In this document: piece after piece, positions 49,996-59,672 of the stretch
Layout: every line of letters starts with the position of its first letter
Numbering within the stretch: the stretch's first letter is position 1
DNA from: Lachnospiraceae bacterium
Lineage (GTDB): Bacteria; Bacillota; Clostridia; Lachnospirales; Lachnospiraceae
Length of the DNA: 64,000 nucleotides
Assembly: GCA_030524635.1 (NCBI GenBank)
Contig: JAUNGG010000017.1
Location: 1 to 64,000, forward strand
Direction of reading: 5' to 3'
The notes under the pieces: generated by a model
What the model saw: only the letters and a program-made list of their open reading frames with translations
The model's database searches: none
What the model was told of the DNA's origin: nothing
Translations under genes and position numbers: made by a program

Positions 49996-50946
49996 ATGAA
50001 TTTATCACAGTTGTATTATTTCCGGAAACTAGCCCAGTTGCAGCATTATACGAAGGCTGCGAAAGAACTCTATATCACCCAGCCCAGTTTAAGTGATTCG
50101 ATTTCTTCCCTGGAGCAGGAACTTGGGATTTCTTTATTCCAGAAAGAGGGAAGGAATGTAAAGCTGACCAAATATGGACAGGAATTTTATGAATATGTGA
50201 ATGATGCGTTAAACCAGCTGGACAAAGGTATTGCAGTGGCAAAGAGCAAGTCGGGGGCGATGGGCGGCATGATCGATATCGGCTGCATTCCTACCATCCT
50301 GGGCGACTATATGCCCAATGCCATCCAGAATTATCGGGTAAAGAATCCAAAGGCGGTATTTAATATCTATCAAGGCCATACGCTGCGCCTGCTGGAGGAA
50401 TTAAAGAAAGGCAAGTACGATATTGCCTTCTGCTCCAAGGTGGATGATCCGGAGCTGGAATTTGTTCCCATTCTGGCTCAGCAGCTGATCCTGGTAGTCC
50501 GCAATGACCATCCGCTGGCATCCAGGGAATCGGTGGAGGTGGCGGAATTATCCAATTATTCCCTGACCACCTACCGGGAAACGATCCCCATCGGGAAGAT
50601 CGTTCGGGCGGTTCTTCGGGAAAAGGGGGTGGAGGCCAGCTTCTCCTACGATGATGAGATCTCCATCGGCGGAGTGGTGACCGTCACCAATCAGATCGCC
50701 ATTGCTGCAGACACACCCTATCTGAATCAGTTTGACCAGATCAAAAAGATCACGATTTCCGATATCCCTGCGGACACTCGCCTGGTCTATATGGTATACA
50801 GCAAGAAAAACTATATGGCGAAGGCACCGGAGGACTTTGCAGAATTTTTGGTGGAGCATGAGCGGAAGCTGCCGGATTTTATGATACAGACGGAGCAAAA
50901 AGTTGTGAAAAAGAATGATCGAAGGGGAAGAAAGCAGGAAAACTAA
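49996..50946 (+). CDS. LysR-family transcriptional regulator
   Basis: 316 residues from ATG 49996, after AAGGAAGG. The HTH is YTKAAKELYITQPSLSDSIS (~20-40). The effector-binding domain (~90-300) has IGCIPTILGDYMPNAIQNYR and LILVVRNDHPLASRE. It resembles the group that senses aromatic or carboxylic acids. It lies right after the acyl-CoA/transporter cluster in the same orientation and is its most likely regulator. Confidence 0.9.
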   Translation: MNLSQLYYFRKLAQLQHYTKAAKELYITQPSLSDSISSLEQELGISLFQKEGRNVKLTKYGQEFYEYVNDALNQLDKGIAVAKSKSGAMGGMIDIGCIPTILGDYMPNAIQNYRVKNPKAVFNIYQGHTLRLLEELKKGKYDIAFCSKVDDPELEFVPILAQQLILVVRNDHPLASRESVEVAELSNYSLTTYRETIPIGKIVRAVLREKGVEASFSYDDEISIGGVVTVTNQIAIAADTPYLNQFDQIKKITISDIPADTRLVYMVYSKKNYMAKAPEDFAEFLVEHERKLPDFMIQTEQKVVKKNDRRGRKQEN

Positions 50947-50954
50947 AAAAACCC

Positions 50955-50983
50955 TTGCTTTTTTTCGCAATAAGTGTTATCAT
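50955..50983 (+). promoter_or_regulatory. Promoter of the rimP-nusA-infB operon
   Basis: TTGCTT, 17 bases, TATCAT, about 100 bases ahead of rimP. Confidence 0.7.
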
Positions 50984-51010
50984 GAATATGATAACAAGAT
51001 AGAGTTAGAT

Positions 51011-51045
51011 AGTGAGAGTGGGCATACGTCCACTCTTACTTTTAT
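51011..51045 (+). promoter_or_regulatory. Leader hairpin upstream of rimP
   Basis: AGTGAGAGTGG pairs with CCACTCTTACTT across an 8-base loop and is followed by TTTATG. Its place between promoter and first gene suggests an attenuator or RNA-level control, plausibly by NusA on its own operon. Confidence 0.5.
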
Positions 51046-51081
51046 GTCTAACTTCTGTGGAGAAAGGAAGGTGGTGCGAAG

Positions 51082-51549
51082 ATGACAAAGAAGGAAAGCT
51101 ATGAGTCAAGAACGGAAAAGTTCCTCCTGCCTTTGGTGGAAGAACATGGATTTGAGCTGGTTGATGTGGAGTACGTGAAGGAAGCCGGAAGCTGGTATTT
51201 AAGAGCCTACATTGATAAGGAAGGCGGAATCGCAGTGGACGACTGTGAGGTCATCAGCCGGATCTTAAGCGACTGGCTGGATAAAGAGGACTTTATCGAT
51301 GAGAGCTATATTTTAGAGGTCAGCTCTCCAGGACTTGGAAGGCCCTTAAAGAAGGAGAAGGATTTCGCCAGAAGCATCGGCAAGGATGTGGATGTACGGC
51401 TTTACAAGGCTCTGAACAAAAGCAAGGAGTATACCGGCACATTAAAAGCATATGATAAAGAGTCTGTTACCTTACAGATGGAAGACGGCTCCGATCTGGT
51501 TTTTCAGAGAGCAGAGATTGCATTGATTCGTTTAGCCCTTGATTTTTAA
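51082..51549 (+). CDS. rimP: Ribosome maturation factor RimP
   Basis: 155 residues. The N-terminal domain has LVEEHGFELVDVEYVKEAGS and the signature YILEVSSPGLGRPLKKEKDF; the C-terminal SH3-like domain begins near ~95. It assists 30S subunit maturation. It heads the conserved operon and starts at ATG after GGAAGGTGG. Confidence 0.95.
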   Translation: MTKKESYESRTEKFLLPLVEEHGFELVDVEYVKEAGSWYLRAYIDKEGGIAVDDCEVISRILSDWLDKEDFIDESYILEVSSPGLGRPLKKEKDFARSIGKDVDVRLYKALNKSKEYTGTLKAYDKESVTLQMEDGSDLVFQRAEIALIRLALDF

Positions 51550-51575
51550 TACAGGGATGTTGTAGGAGGATAATC

Positions 51576-52760
51576 ATGAATAAGGAACTTTTATTAGCAT
51601 TGGAAATGATCGAGAAGGAGAAGAATATCAGCAAGGCAGTGCTGCTGGAGGCCATTGAAAATTCTCTGCTGACTGCCTGCAAGAACCACTTTGGCAAGGC
51701 TGATAACATCAAGGTCAATATCAATCCGGATACCGGCGATTTTTCTGTGTATGCAGAGAAGGAAGTGGTGGAGACCGTAGAGGATCCGCTGACCCAGATC
51801 TGCGTGGAGGAGGCGAAGCTGAAGAATCCCCGCTATATTCCAGGCGACCTGGTTCCGATCGCAGTCCAGTCTAAGGAGTTTGGCCGTATCGCCACCCAGA
51901 ACGCAAAGAACGTCATCCTTCAGAAGATCCGTGAGGAGGAGCGCAAGGAGCTGTACAATAACTATTACAGCCTGGAGAAGGATATCGTTACCGGTATCGT
52001 GCAGAAGAATCTGGGACGGAACATCAGCATTAACTTAGGAAAGATCGATGCTGTCTTAAACGAGAGCGAGCAGGTAAAGGGCGAGGTTTTGCGGCCCAAT
52101 GATCATATCAAGGTTTACATCCTGGAAGTAAAGGATACCTCCAAGGGACCGAGAGTTTCCGTATCCAGAACCCATCCTGACCTGGTAAAGCGTCTGTTTG
52201 AATCCGAGGTGGCAGAGGTAAAGGACGGAACGGTGGAGATCAAGGCCATTGCCCGGGAAGCCGGTTCCAGAACCAAGATCGCTGTCTGGTCCAACGATAT
52301 CAATGTAGATCCGGTAGGCGCCTGCGTCGGTTTAAACGGCGCCAGAGTCAATGCAGTGGTAAATGAGCTGCGCGGCGAAAAGATCGATATCATCAATTGG
52401 GATGACAATGCGGCATATCTGATCGAGAACGCCTTAAGTCCAGCCAAGGTGATCTGTGTGGTAGCGGACGAGGAGGAGAGGGAGGCACTGGTTATTGTGC
52501 CGGATTATCAGCTTTCTCTGGCCATCGGCAAGGAGGGCCAGAATGCAAGACTGGCAGCCCGCCTGACTGGTTACAAGATCGATATTAAGAGCGAGACCCA
52601 GGCGAAGGAGCAGGGGCTGTTTGAAGAGATGGGAATTGAGTACCAGGAAGATATGGTAGATTACAATTATCAGGAAGATGAAGCGTTCCAGGACGCAGAA
52701 ACAGAAGAGGACAGCTACCAGGATGAGACAGATGAGTTCCCGGAAGACGGTCAGGAATGA
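51576..52760 (+). CDS. nusA: Transcription termination/antitermination factor NusA
   Basis: 394 residues: NusA N-terminal domain (MNKELLLALEMIEKEKNISK), S1 domain (~135-200), then KH1 and KH2 with DPVGACVGLNGARVNAVVNE and LAIGKEGQNARLAARLTGYK. It lacks the C-terminal acidic repeats of proteobacterial NusA but ends in its own acidic tail of ~40 residues (EDEAFQDAETEEDSYQDE). It binds RNA polymerase and nascent RNA to control pausing, termination and antitermination. Confidence 0.95.
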   Translation: MNKELLLALEMIEKEKNISKAVLLEAIENSLLTACKNHFGKADNIKVNINPDTGDFSVYAEKEVVETVEDPLTQICVEEAKLKNPRYIPGDLVPIAVQSKEFGRIATQNAKNVILQKIREEERKELYNNYYSLEKDIVTGIVQKNLGRNISINLGKIDAVLNESEQVKGEVLRPNDHIKVYILEVKDTSKGPRVSVSRTHPDLVKRLFESEVAEVKDGTVEIKAIAREAGSRTKIAVWSNDINVDPVGACVGLNGARVNAVVNELRGEKIDIINWDDNAAYLIENALSPAKVICVVADEEEREALVIVPDYQLSLAIGKEGQNARLAARLTGYKIDIKSETQAKEQGLFEEMGIEYQEDMVDYNYQEDEAFQDAETEEDSYQDETDEFPEDGQE

Positions 52761-52804
52761 TTTCACTATAAAGGAAAAATAGAAAGAGCAGGAGTGACGG
52801 AAAC

Positions 52805-53077
52805 GTGAGTGTAAAAAAGATACCGTTAAGGCAGTGTATCGGCTGCGGAGAGATGAAGAGCAAGAAGGAAATGCTCCGTGTGCTGAAGACAGCCGAAGGA
52901 GATATCCTGATTGACGCTACTGGACGGAAAAACGGACGGGGAGCTTACCTTTGCCCTTCAGGAGAATGTCTGAAAAAGGCAGTGAAGTCCAAGGGACTTG
53001 ACCGGTCCTTTAAGATGGCGATTCCCAAAGAGGTATACGAAGCGCTGGAGAAGGAGATGGAAAAGCTTGGATTCTAA
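52805..53077 (+). CDS. rnpM: RNase P modulator RnpM (YlxR family)
   Basis: 90 residues starting at GTG after CAGGAGTGA. The YlxR signature is RQCIGCGEMKSKKEMLRV and GRKNGRGAYLCPSGECL. The family member in Bacillus subtilis binds the RNase P RNA. Its end overlaps the next gene by 11 bases. Confidence 0.93.
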   Translation: MSVKKIPLRQCIGCGEMKSKKEMLRVLKTAEGDILIDATGRKNGRGAYLCPSGECLKKAVKSKGLDRSFKMAIPKEVYEALEKEMEKLGF

Positions 53078-53393
53078 ACAGAAAGTATTGAATTTGATCG
53101 GTCTGGCTACGAAAGCCGGAAAGACGAAAAGCGGTGAATTTTCCACAGAGCAGTCTGTGAAGAAGGGCCGTGCCTGTCTGGTGATCACAGCGGAGGATGC
53201 GTCAGAGAACACGAAGAAGATGTTTCGGGATATGTGTGTGTATCATCACGTGAAGTTCTTATGTTTTGGCAGCAAGGCTCTGCTGGGCCGTGCCTGCGGC
53301 AAGGAGATGAGGGCATCTCTGGCTGTGGAGGATAAAGGGCTGGCAGAGGCGATCGGGAAACAAATGACTATGAACGGAGGTAGCGAAGTATGA
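53067..53393 (+). CDS. ylxQ: L7Ae-family RNA-binding protein (YlxQ)
   Basis: 108 residues from TTG 53067, chosen because AAGGAGATG lies nine bases before it and because the product then begins directly with [16 protein letters not shown], the usual opening of this family. The fold motif continues [15 protein letters not shown]. It is a kink-turn RNA-binding protein of uncertain role in the nusA-infB operon. It overlaps infB by four bases. Confidence 0.88.
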   Translation: MDSKQKVLNLIGLATKAGKTKSGEFSTEQSVKKGRACLVITAEDASENTKKMFRDMCVYHHVKFLCFGSKALLGRACGKEMRASLAVEDKGLAEAIGKQMTMNGGSEV

Positions 53394-55924
53394 GTATAAA
53401 TGAGTTTGGAAAAGATATGGTAGAAGGACAGAGCGAAAAAGCAGCGTCCTCCGAGGGAAAGACCGGGGCAGGAAAGAGCGGTGCAGCTCCAAAGAAAAAG
53501 CTGGTAGCTGTGTACCGGCCTCAGAATGCAGAGCAGATCAAGAGCCGTCCGGCAGGTCAGAAGCGGCCTGCAGCTCCGGCTCAGGAAAATAAGCCTGCAG
53601 CTCCTCAGCAGACTGCAAAGGCAGCCGCTCCGGCAGCAGGAAGCCAGACGGCAAAGGCTGCTGCAGAGAAGCCGGCTTCTCAGTCCAAGGCACCGGAAAA
53701 TAAGCCGGCAGAGAAGCCGCAGGCAGCTGAGGTAAAGGCAGCCGAGGTGAAGAGCGAGGATGTGCGCAGGGATGCCCAGGGAGGAGGCGCTGACCGTAGC
53801 CGTGAGGCTGGAAGAGACGGCCAGAGAAGCAGCTACCAGGGAAGCCGTGATGGCGGAAGAGACGGTCAGAGAAGCGGCGGCTACCAGGGCAATCGCGATG
53901 GCGGAAGAGATGGTCAGAGAAGCGGCAGCTTCGGTAGTCGGGATGGCGGACGTTCTGGTTCCGGGCGGGGACAGAGCAGCTCCAAGTCTGCATTCGATAC
54001 CCCGATTCAGACCAAACCTACCAGCAACCGTCAGAATAAGAATGCATACAAGAACGATAAATACGATAAGAAGAACCATGATGAGAAGGAAGGCCGCTTA
54101 AAGGGCGGAAAGCCGGCAAAGGGAGCCTTTATCATGCCTCAGAAGCCTGCCAAGGAGAAGGAAGAAGAGGTAAAGGTGATCGTGATCCCGGAGGTAATTA
54201 CCATCAAGGAGCTGGCGGAGAAGATGAAGGTTCAGCCTTCTGTGATCGTCGGCAAGCTGTTTAAGGAAAAGGGACAGATGGTGACCGTAAACCAGGAGGT
54301 AGATTACGACCAGGCAGAAGAGATCGCCATGGAGTTTGAGATCCTCTGTGAGAAGGAAGAGAAGGTGGATGTGATCGCTGAGCTTCTGAAGGAGGATGAG
54401 GAGAGCGAGGACGATATGGTTACCAGACCTCCGGTTGTGTGTGTTATGGGCCATGTTGACCACGGCAAGACCTCCCTGCTGGATGCTATCCGCAAGACCA
54501 ATGTTACGGCAAAAGAGGCCGGCGGCATTACCCAGCATATCGGTGCGTATGTGGTTGAGATCAATGGACAGAAGATCACCTTCTTAGATACTCCCGGCCA
54601 CGAGGCATTTACCGCTATGCGTATGAGAGGCGCTCAGTCTACAGATATCGCCATCCTGGTAGTTGCGGCAGATGACGGCGTAATGCCTCAGACGGTAGAG
54701 GCCATCAACCATGCCAAGGCAGCCGGTGTTGAGATCATCGTTGCCGTCAATAAGATCGATAAGCCAAGCGCCAACGTGGATCGGGTAAAGCAGGAGATGT
54801 CCGAGTATGAACTGATTCCGGAGGATTGGGGCGGCAGCACCATCTTCGTTCCGGTTTCCGCACACACCAAGGAAGGCATCACCGAGCTTCTGGAGATGAT
54901 CCTTCTGACGGCAGAGGTTAAGGAATTAAAGGCAAATCCAGACCGCAGTGCAAGAGGTCTGGTCATCGAGGCAGAGCTTGACAAGGGCAAGGGTCCGGTT
55001 GCAACCGTGCTGGTGCAGAAGGGTACTCTGCGTGTCGGTGACAACGTGGCAGTGGGTGCATGCTTCGGCAAGGTCCGCGCCATGATGGATGACAAGGGAC
55101 GCCGCGTGAAGGAGGCAGGCCCGTCTACCCCGGTAGAGATCCTGGGCTTAAACGATGTACCTAACGCAGGCGAGATTTTTGTAGAAACTGAAAATGAGAA
55201 GGAAGCAAGAGCATTCGCAGAGACCTTCATCTCCGAGGAGAAGAGCCGCCTGATCGATGATACCAAGGCAAAGCTTTCCTTAGACGCACTGTTCAGCCAG
55301 ATCCAGGCGGGCAATGTAAAGGAGCTGCCGATCATCATCAAGGCTGATGTTCAGGGCTCCGTAGAAGCAGTAAAGCAGAGTCTTGTGAAGCTGTCCAATG
55401 AAGAGGTTATGGTGAAGGTGATCCACGGCGGCGTAGGCGCCATCAACGAGTCCGACGTTACCCTGGCATCTGCGTCCAACGCTATTATCATCGGCTTTAA
55501 TGTCCGCCCGGATGTAACAGCCAAGTCTGTGGCAGAGCATGAGAAGGTAGACATCCGTCTGTACAAGGTTATCTATCAGGCGATCGAGGATGTGGAGGCT
55601 GCCATGAAGGGCATGCTGGATCCGATCTTCGAGGAGAAGGTGATCGGCCACGCAGTAGTCCGCCAGACCTTCAAGGCATCCGGCGTTGGAACGATTGCAG
55701 GTTCTTATGTGTTAGACGGACAGTTCACCAGAGGCTGCAGTGCAAGAATCACCAGAGACGGCGTACAGCTGTTTGACGGCCCTGTAGCTTCCCTGAAGCG
55801 TTTCAAGGATGATGTGAAGGAAGTTAAGGCCGGTTATGAGTGCGGTCTTGTATTTGAGAAATTTAACGATCTTCAGGAAGATGATATGATCGAAGCGTAT
55901 GCTATGGTTGAAGTGCCGAGATAG
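53390..55924 (+). CDS. infB: Translation initiation factor IF-2
   Basis: 844 residues. The first ~235 residues are low-complexity Ala/Lys/Arg/Gly, with a repeated [11 protein letters not shown] unit at ~150-190. The N2 region follows ([20 protein letters not shown]). The GTPase domain has [12 protein letters not shown] (~355), DTPGHEAF (~402) and NKIDKPSA (~453). Then come domains II, III ([20 protein letters not shown]) and the fMet-tRNA-binding C2 domain. It recruits initiator tRNA to the 30S subunit. It starts at the ATG overlapping the stop of ylxQ. Confidence 0.97.
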   Translation: MSINEFGKDMVEGQSEKAASSEGKTGAGKSGAAPKKKLVAVYRPQNAEQIKSRPAGQKRPAAPAQENKPAAPQQTAKAAAPAAGSQTAKAAAEKPASQSKAPENKPAEKPQAAEVKAAEVKSEDVRRDAQGGGADRSREAGRDGQRSSYQGSRDGGRDGQRSGGYQGNRDGGRDGQRSGSFGSRDGGRSGSGRGQSSSKSAFDTPIQTKPTSNRQNKNAYKNDKYDKKNHDEKEGRLKGGKPAKGAFIMPQKPAKEKEEEVKVIVIPEVITIKELAEKMKVQPSVIVGKLFKEKGQMVTVNQEVDYDQAEEIAMEFEILCEKEEKVDVIAELLKEDEESEDDMVTRPPVVCVMGHVDHGKTSLLDAIRKTNVTAKEAGGITQHIGAYVVEINGQKITFLDTPGHEAFTAMRMRGAQSTDIAILVVAADDGVMPQTVEAINHAKAAGVEIIVAVNKIDKPSANVDRVKQEMSEYELIPEDWGGSTIFVPVSAHTKEGITELLEMILLTAEVKELKANPDRSARGLVIEAELDKGKGPVATVLVQKGTLRVGDNVAVGACFGKVRAMMDDKGRRVKEAGPSTPVEILGLNDVPNAGEIFVETENEKEARAFAETFISEEKSRLIDDTKAKLSLDALFSQIQAGNVKELPIIIKADVQGSVEAVKQSLVKLSNEEVMVKVIHGGVGAINESDVTLASASNAIIIGFNVRPDVTAKSVAEHEKVDIRLYKVIYQAIEDVEAAMKGMLDPIFEEKVIGHAVVRQTFKASGVGTIAGSYVLDGQFTRGCSARITRDGVQLFDGPVASLKRFKDDVKEVKAGYECGLVFEKFNDLQEDDMIEAYAMVEVPR

Positions 55925-56019
55925 AGCATCTGGCGCGGAAGGGACAGAATGCTGACTGCTTTTGGCAGCTTCTGATCCCGGGCAGCCTGGAAGGCAGAAA
56001 TCGGCCGGAAAGAGAGTAT

Positions 56020-56382
56020 ATGAGGAAAAACAGCATAAAAAATACCAGAATCAACATGGAGGTGCAGCGGGAGTTAAGCGAGATCATCCGTAGGGAGATC
56101 AAGGATCCGCGTATCCATCCCATGACAACGGTGGTGGCCGTGGAGGTCACCCCGGATCTGAAATACTGCAAGGCATTTATCAGTGTGCTGGGTGATGAGG
56201 AAGCAGCACAGAATACCTTGACAGGCTTAAAGAGCGGTGTGGGATATATCCGCCGTGAACTGGCCAGAAGGGTAAATCTTCGGAATACGCCGGAGATCAC
56301 CTTCATCCTGGATCAGTCCATCGAGTACGGCGTCAATATGTCCCGGCTGATCGATGAGGTAACCAAGGACTTAAAAGATTGA
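56020..56382 (+). CDS. rbfA: Ribosome-binding factor RbfA
   Basis: 120 residues with the KH-like RbfA signature: IKNTRINMEVQRELSEIIRR, IKDPRIHPMTTVVAVEVTPD and RRELARRVNLRNTPEITFIL. It acts in 16S rRNA 5'-end maturation and cold adaptation. It is the next gene after infB, as in most Firmicutes. Confidence 0.95.
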   Translation: MRKNSIKNTRINMEVQRELSEIIRREIKDPRIHPMTTVVAVEVTPDLKYCKAFISVLGDEEAAQNTLTGLKSGVGYIRRELARRVNLRNTPEITFILDQSIEYGVNMSRLIDEVTKDLKD

Positions 56383-56397
56383 AAGGAAGTGAGTTGC

Positions 56398-57411
56398 ATG
56401 TCAGTACTGGATAGAAAACTGGATGGAGTGAAAACAGCAGCAATTTTAGGTCATGTCCACCCGGACGGGGACTGTATTGGTTCCTGTCTTGGCCTTTTGA
56501 ATTATCTGGAGGCAGCATATCCGCAGGTGGAAGTGACCGTATACCTGGAGGAGCCGGCTGCGAAATTTGGATATTTAAACGGATTTGATCAGATCCAGAC
56601 GATTTTTGCACAGGATGTTTCCTTTGATTTATGTATCTGCCTGGACTGCAGCGACAAGGCGCGTCTGGGTGAAGGCGAGGGAATTCTTTCCCTGGCAAAG
56701 GACAGCATCTGCATCGACCACCATGTCACCAACACAGGCTATGCCGGTGAAAATGTGGTGGAGGCAGATGCAAGTTCTACCTGTGAGGTTCTCTACGGTC
56801 TCCTGGACGAAGATAAGATTACAAAGGAGATCGCAGAGTGCCTGTATACCGGTATTATTCATGATACCGGAGTATTTAAATATTCCGCTACCTCAGCAAG
56901 GACCATGCAGATCGCAGGAAAGCTGATGGAGACCGGAATCGACTTTACCAGCATTATTGACGGAAGCTTTTACCGGAAGACCTATCTTCAGAATCAGATT
57001 CTGGGAAGAGCCTTATTTGAGAGCGTAACCTTTCTGGACGGCAAATGCATCTTCAGCGTGGTGCGGTTAAAGGATATGAAATTCTATGGTGTTACCAACA
57101 AGGATCTGGACGGCATCATCGACCAGCTTCGGGTGACAGAAGGCGTAGAATGCGCCATTTTCCTGTATGAGATCGAGGCGCAGATCTTTAAGGTAAGCCT
57201 GCGCTCCAATACCGATCTGAATGTGGCGAAGATCGCCGGATATTTCGGCGGCGGCGGTCATGTGAAGGCCGCCGGATGCACCATGTCCGGCAGCATTTAC
57301 GATGTGATCAATAACCTTTCCGGTCATATTGAGAAGCAGATGAATGAGCTGGCGGCAAAGAAGGCAGAATGCCCGGAACTGACAAAGGCAGCAGATGTGA
57401 AAGAGGATTGA
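56398..57411 (+). CDS. nrnA: DHH-family phosphoesterase (NrnA-like)
   Basis: 337 residues from ATG 56398 (GTG 56389 is possible). The DHH domain shows GHVHPDGDCIGS, LDCSDKARLG, and CIDHHVTN. The DHHA1 domain ends in FGGGGHVKAAGCTM. It degrades nanoRNAs and may also hydrolyse 3',5'-pAp. Its position between rbfA and truB is conserved in Firmicutes. Confidence 0.93.
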   Translation: MSVLDRKLDGVKTAAILGHVHPDGDCIGSCLGLLNYLEAAYPQVEVTVYLEEPAAKFGYLNGFDQIQTIFAQDVSFDLCICLDCSDKARLGEGEGILSLAKDSICIDHHVTNTGYAGENVVEADASSTCEVLYGLLDEDKITKEIAECLYTGIIHDTGVFKYSATSARTMQIAGKLMETGIDFTSIIDGSFYRKTYLQNQILGRALFESVTFLDGKCIFSVVRLKDMKFYGVTNKDLDGIIDQLRVTEGVECAIFLYEIEAQIFKVSLRSNTDLNVAKIAGYFGGGGHVKAAGCTMSGSIYDVINNLSGHIEKQMNELAAKKAECPELTKAADVKED

Positions 57412-57416
57412 TCGGG

Positions 57417-58394
57417 ATGCTTCATGGAGTCATTAACATATATAAGGAGCCAGGCTTTACCTCCCATGATGTGGTGGCAAAGCTTCGGGGGATCCTGAGA
57501 CAGAAAAAGATCGGACATACCGGAACTCTGGACCCGGCAGCGGAAGGCGTTCTTCCTGTATGCCTGGGACAGGGAACCAGACTCTGCGACATGCTGACGG
57601 ATAAAACCAAGACCTATGAGGCAGTCCTGCTTTTAGGGCGGGAGACAGACACCCAGGATACCACCGGACAGACGCTGGCAGAGTATCCGGTGGAGGTGAC
57701 CGAGGAGGAGGTGCGCCGTCAGGCCGCCTCCTTTATCGGGGAATATGACCAGGTGCCGCCGATGTACTCCGCCCTTAAGGTAGACGGAAAGAAGCTTTAC
57801 GAGCTTGCCAGGGCCGGCAGGGAGGTAGAACGCCAGGCCAGACGGGTTCAGATCCTGGCGCTATCCGTAGACTGGGTGGAGCTCCCAAGAGTGGGACTGA
57901 CGGTAACCTGCTCCAAGGGAACCTATATCCGGACGCTGTGCTACGATCTGGGACGAGCCCTGGGCTGCGGCGGATGCATGGAGCATCTGAAGCGAACCCA
58001 GGTGGAGCGGTTCCGGTGGGAAGACAGCCTGACCCTGTCTCAGATCCAGGCCATCCGGGATGAAGAGGGGCTGGAAGGGCTGGAACGCCTGGTCATTCCC
58101 ATCGAGCAGATGTTTGACGGCCCTCAGGCAGTGGCAAGCCCAGAGGGCGATAAGCTGGTGCGGAATGGGAATCCGGTGACAGAGGCGGACTTTGCATATT
58201 GGATGGCAGAGGAAGATCTGGATGGAAGCGCAAAAGGAGATCCGGCAGAACCGGCGGCTGCGCCCAAAGTCCGGCTTCCCAGGACCGGCCTGATCCGCGT
58301 ATACTCCAGCAGCCGGGAATTTCTGGGCGTGTATCAGTACGACCAGAGCCGGGGCTGGTGGAAACCGAAAAAAATGTTCCCGAGGGAGACGTAA
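57417..58394 (+). CDS. truB: tRNA pseudouridine(55) synthase TruB
   Basis: 325 residues from ATG 57417, six bases after the nrnA stop. The catalytic Asp is in KIGHTGTLDPAAEGVLPVCL. Further motifs are DQVPPMYSALKVDGKKLYEL and VTCSKGTYIRTLCYDLG. It makes the universal pseudouridine in the T loop of tRNA. The C-terminal region carries an extra linker (DLDGSAKGDPAEPAAAPKV) before the PUA-like end. Confidence 0.95.
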   Translation: MLHGVINIYKEPGFTSHDVVAKLRGILRQKKIGHTGTLDPAAEGVLPVCLGQGTRLCDMLTDKTKTYEAVLLLGRETDTQDTTGQTLAEYPVEVTEEEVRRQAASFIGEYDQVPPMYSALKVDGKKLYELARAGREVERQARRVQILALSVDWVELPRVGLTVTCSKGTYIRTLCYDLGRALGCGGCMEHLKRTQVERFRWEDSLTLSQIQAIRDEEGLEGLERLVIPIEQMFDGPQAVASPEGDKLVRNGNPVTEADFAYWMAEEDLDGSAKGDPAEPAAAPKVRLPRTGLIRVYSSSREFLGVYQYDQSRGWWKPKKMFPRET

Positions 58395-58397
58395 CTC

Positions 58398-59357
58398 ATG
58401 ATATACATTGAAAACACAAAAAATTTTCAGATCGAAGAGCCTACGGTAGTGACCATAGGGAAATTTGACGGCAGGCACCGGGGCCATCAGAAGCTGATCG
58501 GCACCATGCTGAGGATCAAGGAGCAGTACGGGTATCAGGCAGCAGTCTTTACCTTCAGCGTTGCTCCGGCTGACCTGGTGCAGGGAAGGCAGCACACGGT
58601 AATTACCACCAATCTGGAACGGCGGAATAATCTCAGGAAGATCGGGATCGATTATCTGGTGGAGTATCCCTTTACCCAGGAGGTCTGCCATATGCCGGCA
58701 GAGGATTTTGTGAAGAAGATCCTGATTGAGCAGATGGGGATGAAAGCCATTGTGGTAGGCACCGACTGCGGATTCGGATATCAGCGTTCCGGCAATGCAG
58801 CACTTTTAAAGGAGCTTGCCCCCAAGTACGGATATCACCTGGAGGTCATCGAAAAGGAAAAGGATGAGGACCGGGATATCAGCAGCACCTACATCCGGGA
58901 GGAACTGGACTTAGGCGAGATCGAGAAGGCAAATGCGCTGTTAGGCGAGCCTTACTACATCCACGGCACCGTGGTCCATGGCAACCATATCGGCGAGTCT
59001 ATTTTAGGATATCCCACAGCCAACCTCCTTCCGCCGCCGGAAAAGCACCTTCCGCCCTTTGGCGTCTATGTGTCCAGAGTGCTGATCGACGGCGTTTTCT
59101 ACGGAGGAATCACCAATATCGGCAGGAAGCCTACCATAAAGACAAAGGATGGAATCAGTCCCATTGGGGTAGAAACCTTTGTGTATGACTACGATGGAAA
59201 TCTTTACGGAAAAGAAATCGAGGTTGGACTGCTCCATTTCGTCCGGCCGGAGCGGAAAATGTCCGGCCTGGAGGAGCTGAAGGAGCAGATTACCAGGGAT
59301 AAGGAATTTGGAAGAGCATTTTTGGCTGGGAAGGATTTGAACGAAAAGCGTTCATGA
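58398..59357 (+). CDS. ribF: Bifunctional riboflavin kinase / FAD synthetase
   Basis: 319 residues. The N-terminal nucleotidyltransferase has VTIGKFDGRHRGHQKLI and VVGTDCGFGYQRSGNAALLK. The C-terminal kinase has LGYPTANLLPP and GITNIGRKPTI. It converts riboflavin to FMN and FAD, which supply the flavoproteins encoded upstream. It starts four bases after truB. Confidence 0.95.
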   Translation: MIYIENTKNFQIEEPTVVTIGKFDGRHRGHQKLIGTMLRIKEQYGYQAAVFTFSVAPADLVQGRQHTVITTNLERRNNLRKIGIDYLVEYPFTQEVCHMPAEDFVKKILIEQMGMKAIVVGTDCGFGYQRSGNAALLKELAPKYGYHLEVIEKEKDEDRDISSTYIREELDLGEIEKANALLGEPYYIHGTVVHGNHIGESILGYPTANLLPPPEKHLPPFGVYVSRVLIDGVFYGGITNIGRKPTIKTKDGISPIGVETFVYDYDGNLYGKEIEVGLLHFVRPERKMSGLEELKEQITRDKEFGRAFLAGKDLNEKRS

Positions 59358-59612
59358 AAAAGAATCATTCTTCTTCTTTTCCGCCGCTGCATCCGGCAGA
59401 AAGGGATACAGCTCCTCATAGGCTTCCTCCTGGGCATCGCTCTGAGGAGGAGCCGGGATCAGACCGGTGCAGTCGCAGGCGGAGCAGACCGGGCCGTCTA
59501 AATCATGAAATTCCCGGTGGAATCCCATTTCTCCCACATCCTTTGCAGATAAACCATCTGGCTGATGGCGGGAGGATTTCTGTGTGTCATTTTCTTCTTT
59601 TATTATTTTCAT
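59352..59612 (-). CDS. Small Cys-motif protein (unknown)
   Basis: 86 residues. The conserved-looking core is LSAKDVGEMGFHREFHDLDG then PVCSACDCTGLIPA, with a CxxCxC motif. It ends in an acidic and basic tail. I have the impression of close relatives in Lachnospiraceae near pyrG, but no function. On the minus strand it follows pyrG. Its ribosome binding site GAGGTGAT lies inside the pyrG terminator stem, so expression may depend on read-through. Its last few codons overlap the 3' end of ribF. Confidence 0.6.
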   Translation of the reverse strand: MKIIKEENDTQKSSRHQPDGLSAKDVGEMGFHREFHDLDGPVCSACDCTGLIPAPPQSDAQEEAYEELYPFLPDAAAEKKKNDSFS

Positions 59613-59655
59613 AAAAAATCACCTCATTCCTAATATGGAACGAGGTGATTTTTTT
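59613..59655 (-). terminator. pyrG terminator containing the next gene's ribosome binding site
   Basis: AATCACCTC/GAGGTGATT with an inner TTCC/GGAA pair, flanked by A and T runs on both strands. The 3' arm (minus strand) includes GAGGTGAT six bases before the ATG at 59612. Confidence 0.85.
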
Positions 59656-59672
59656 ATTCAAATATTTTTTTG

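Noticed and set aside
53246-54079. 277-codon minus-strand frame
   Set aside because: It is antisense to ylxQ and the low-complexity start of infB; its Leu/Ser-rich product reflects the repeats, and no ribosome binding site or family supports it.
54688-55341. 217-codon minus-strand frame
   Set aside because: A shadow of the infB GTPase region.
57861-58691. 276-codon minus-strand frame
   Set aside because: It is antisense to truB and ribF, both of which are certain.
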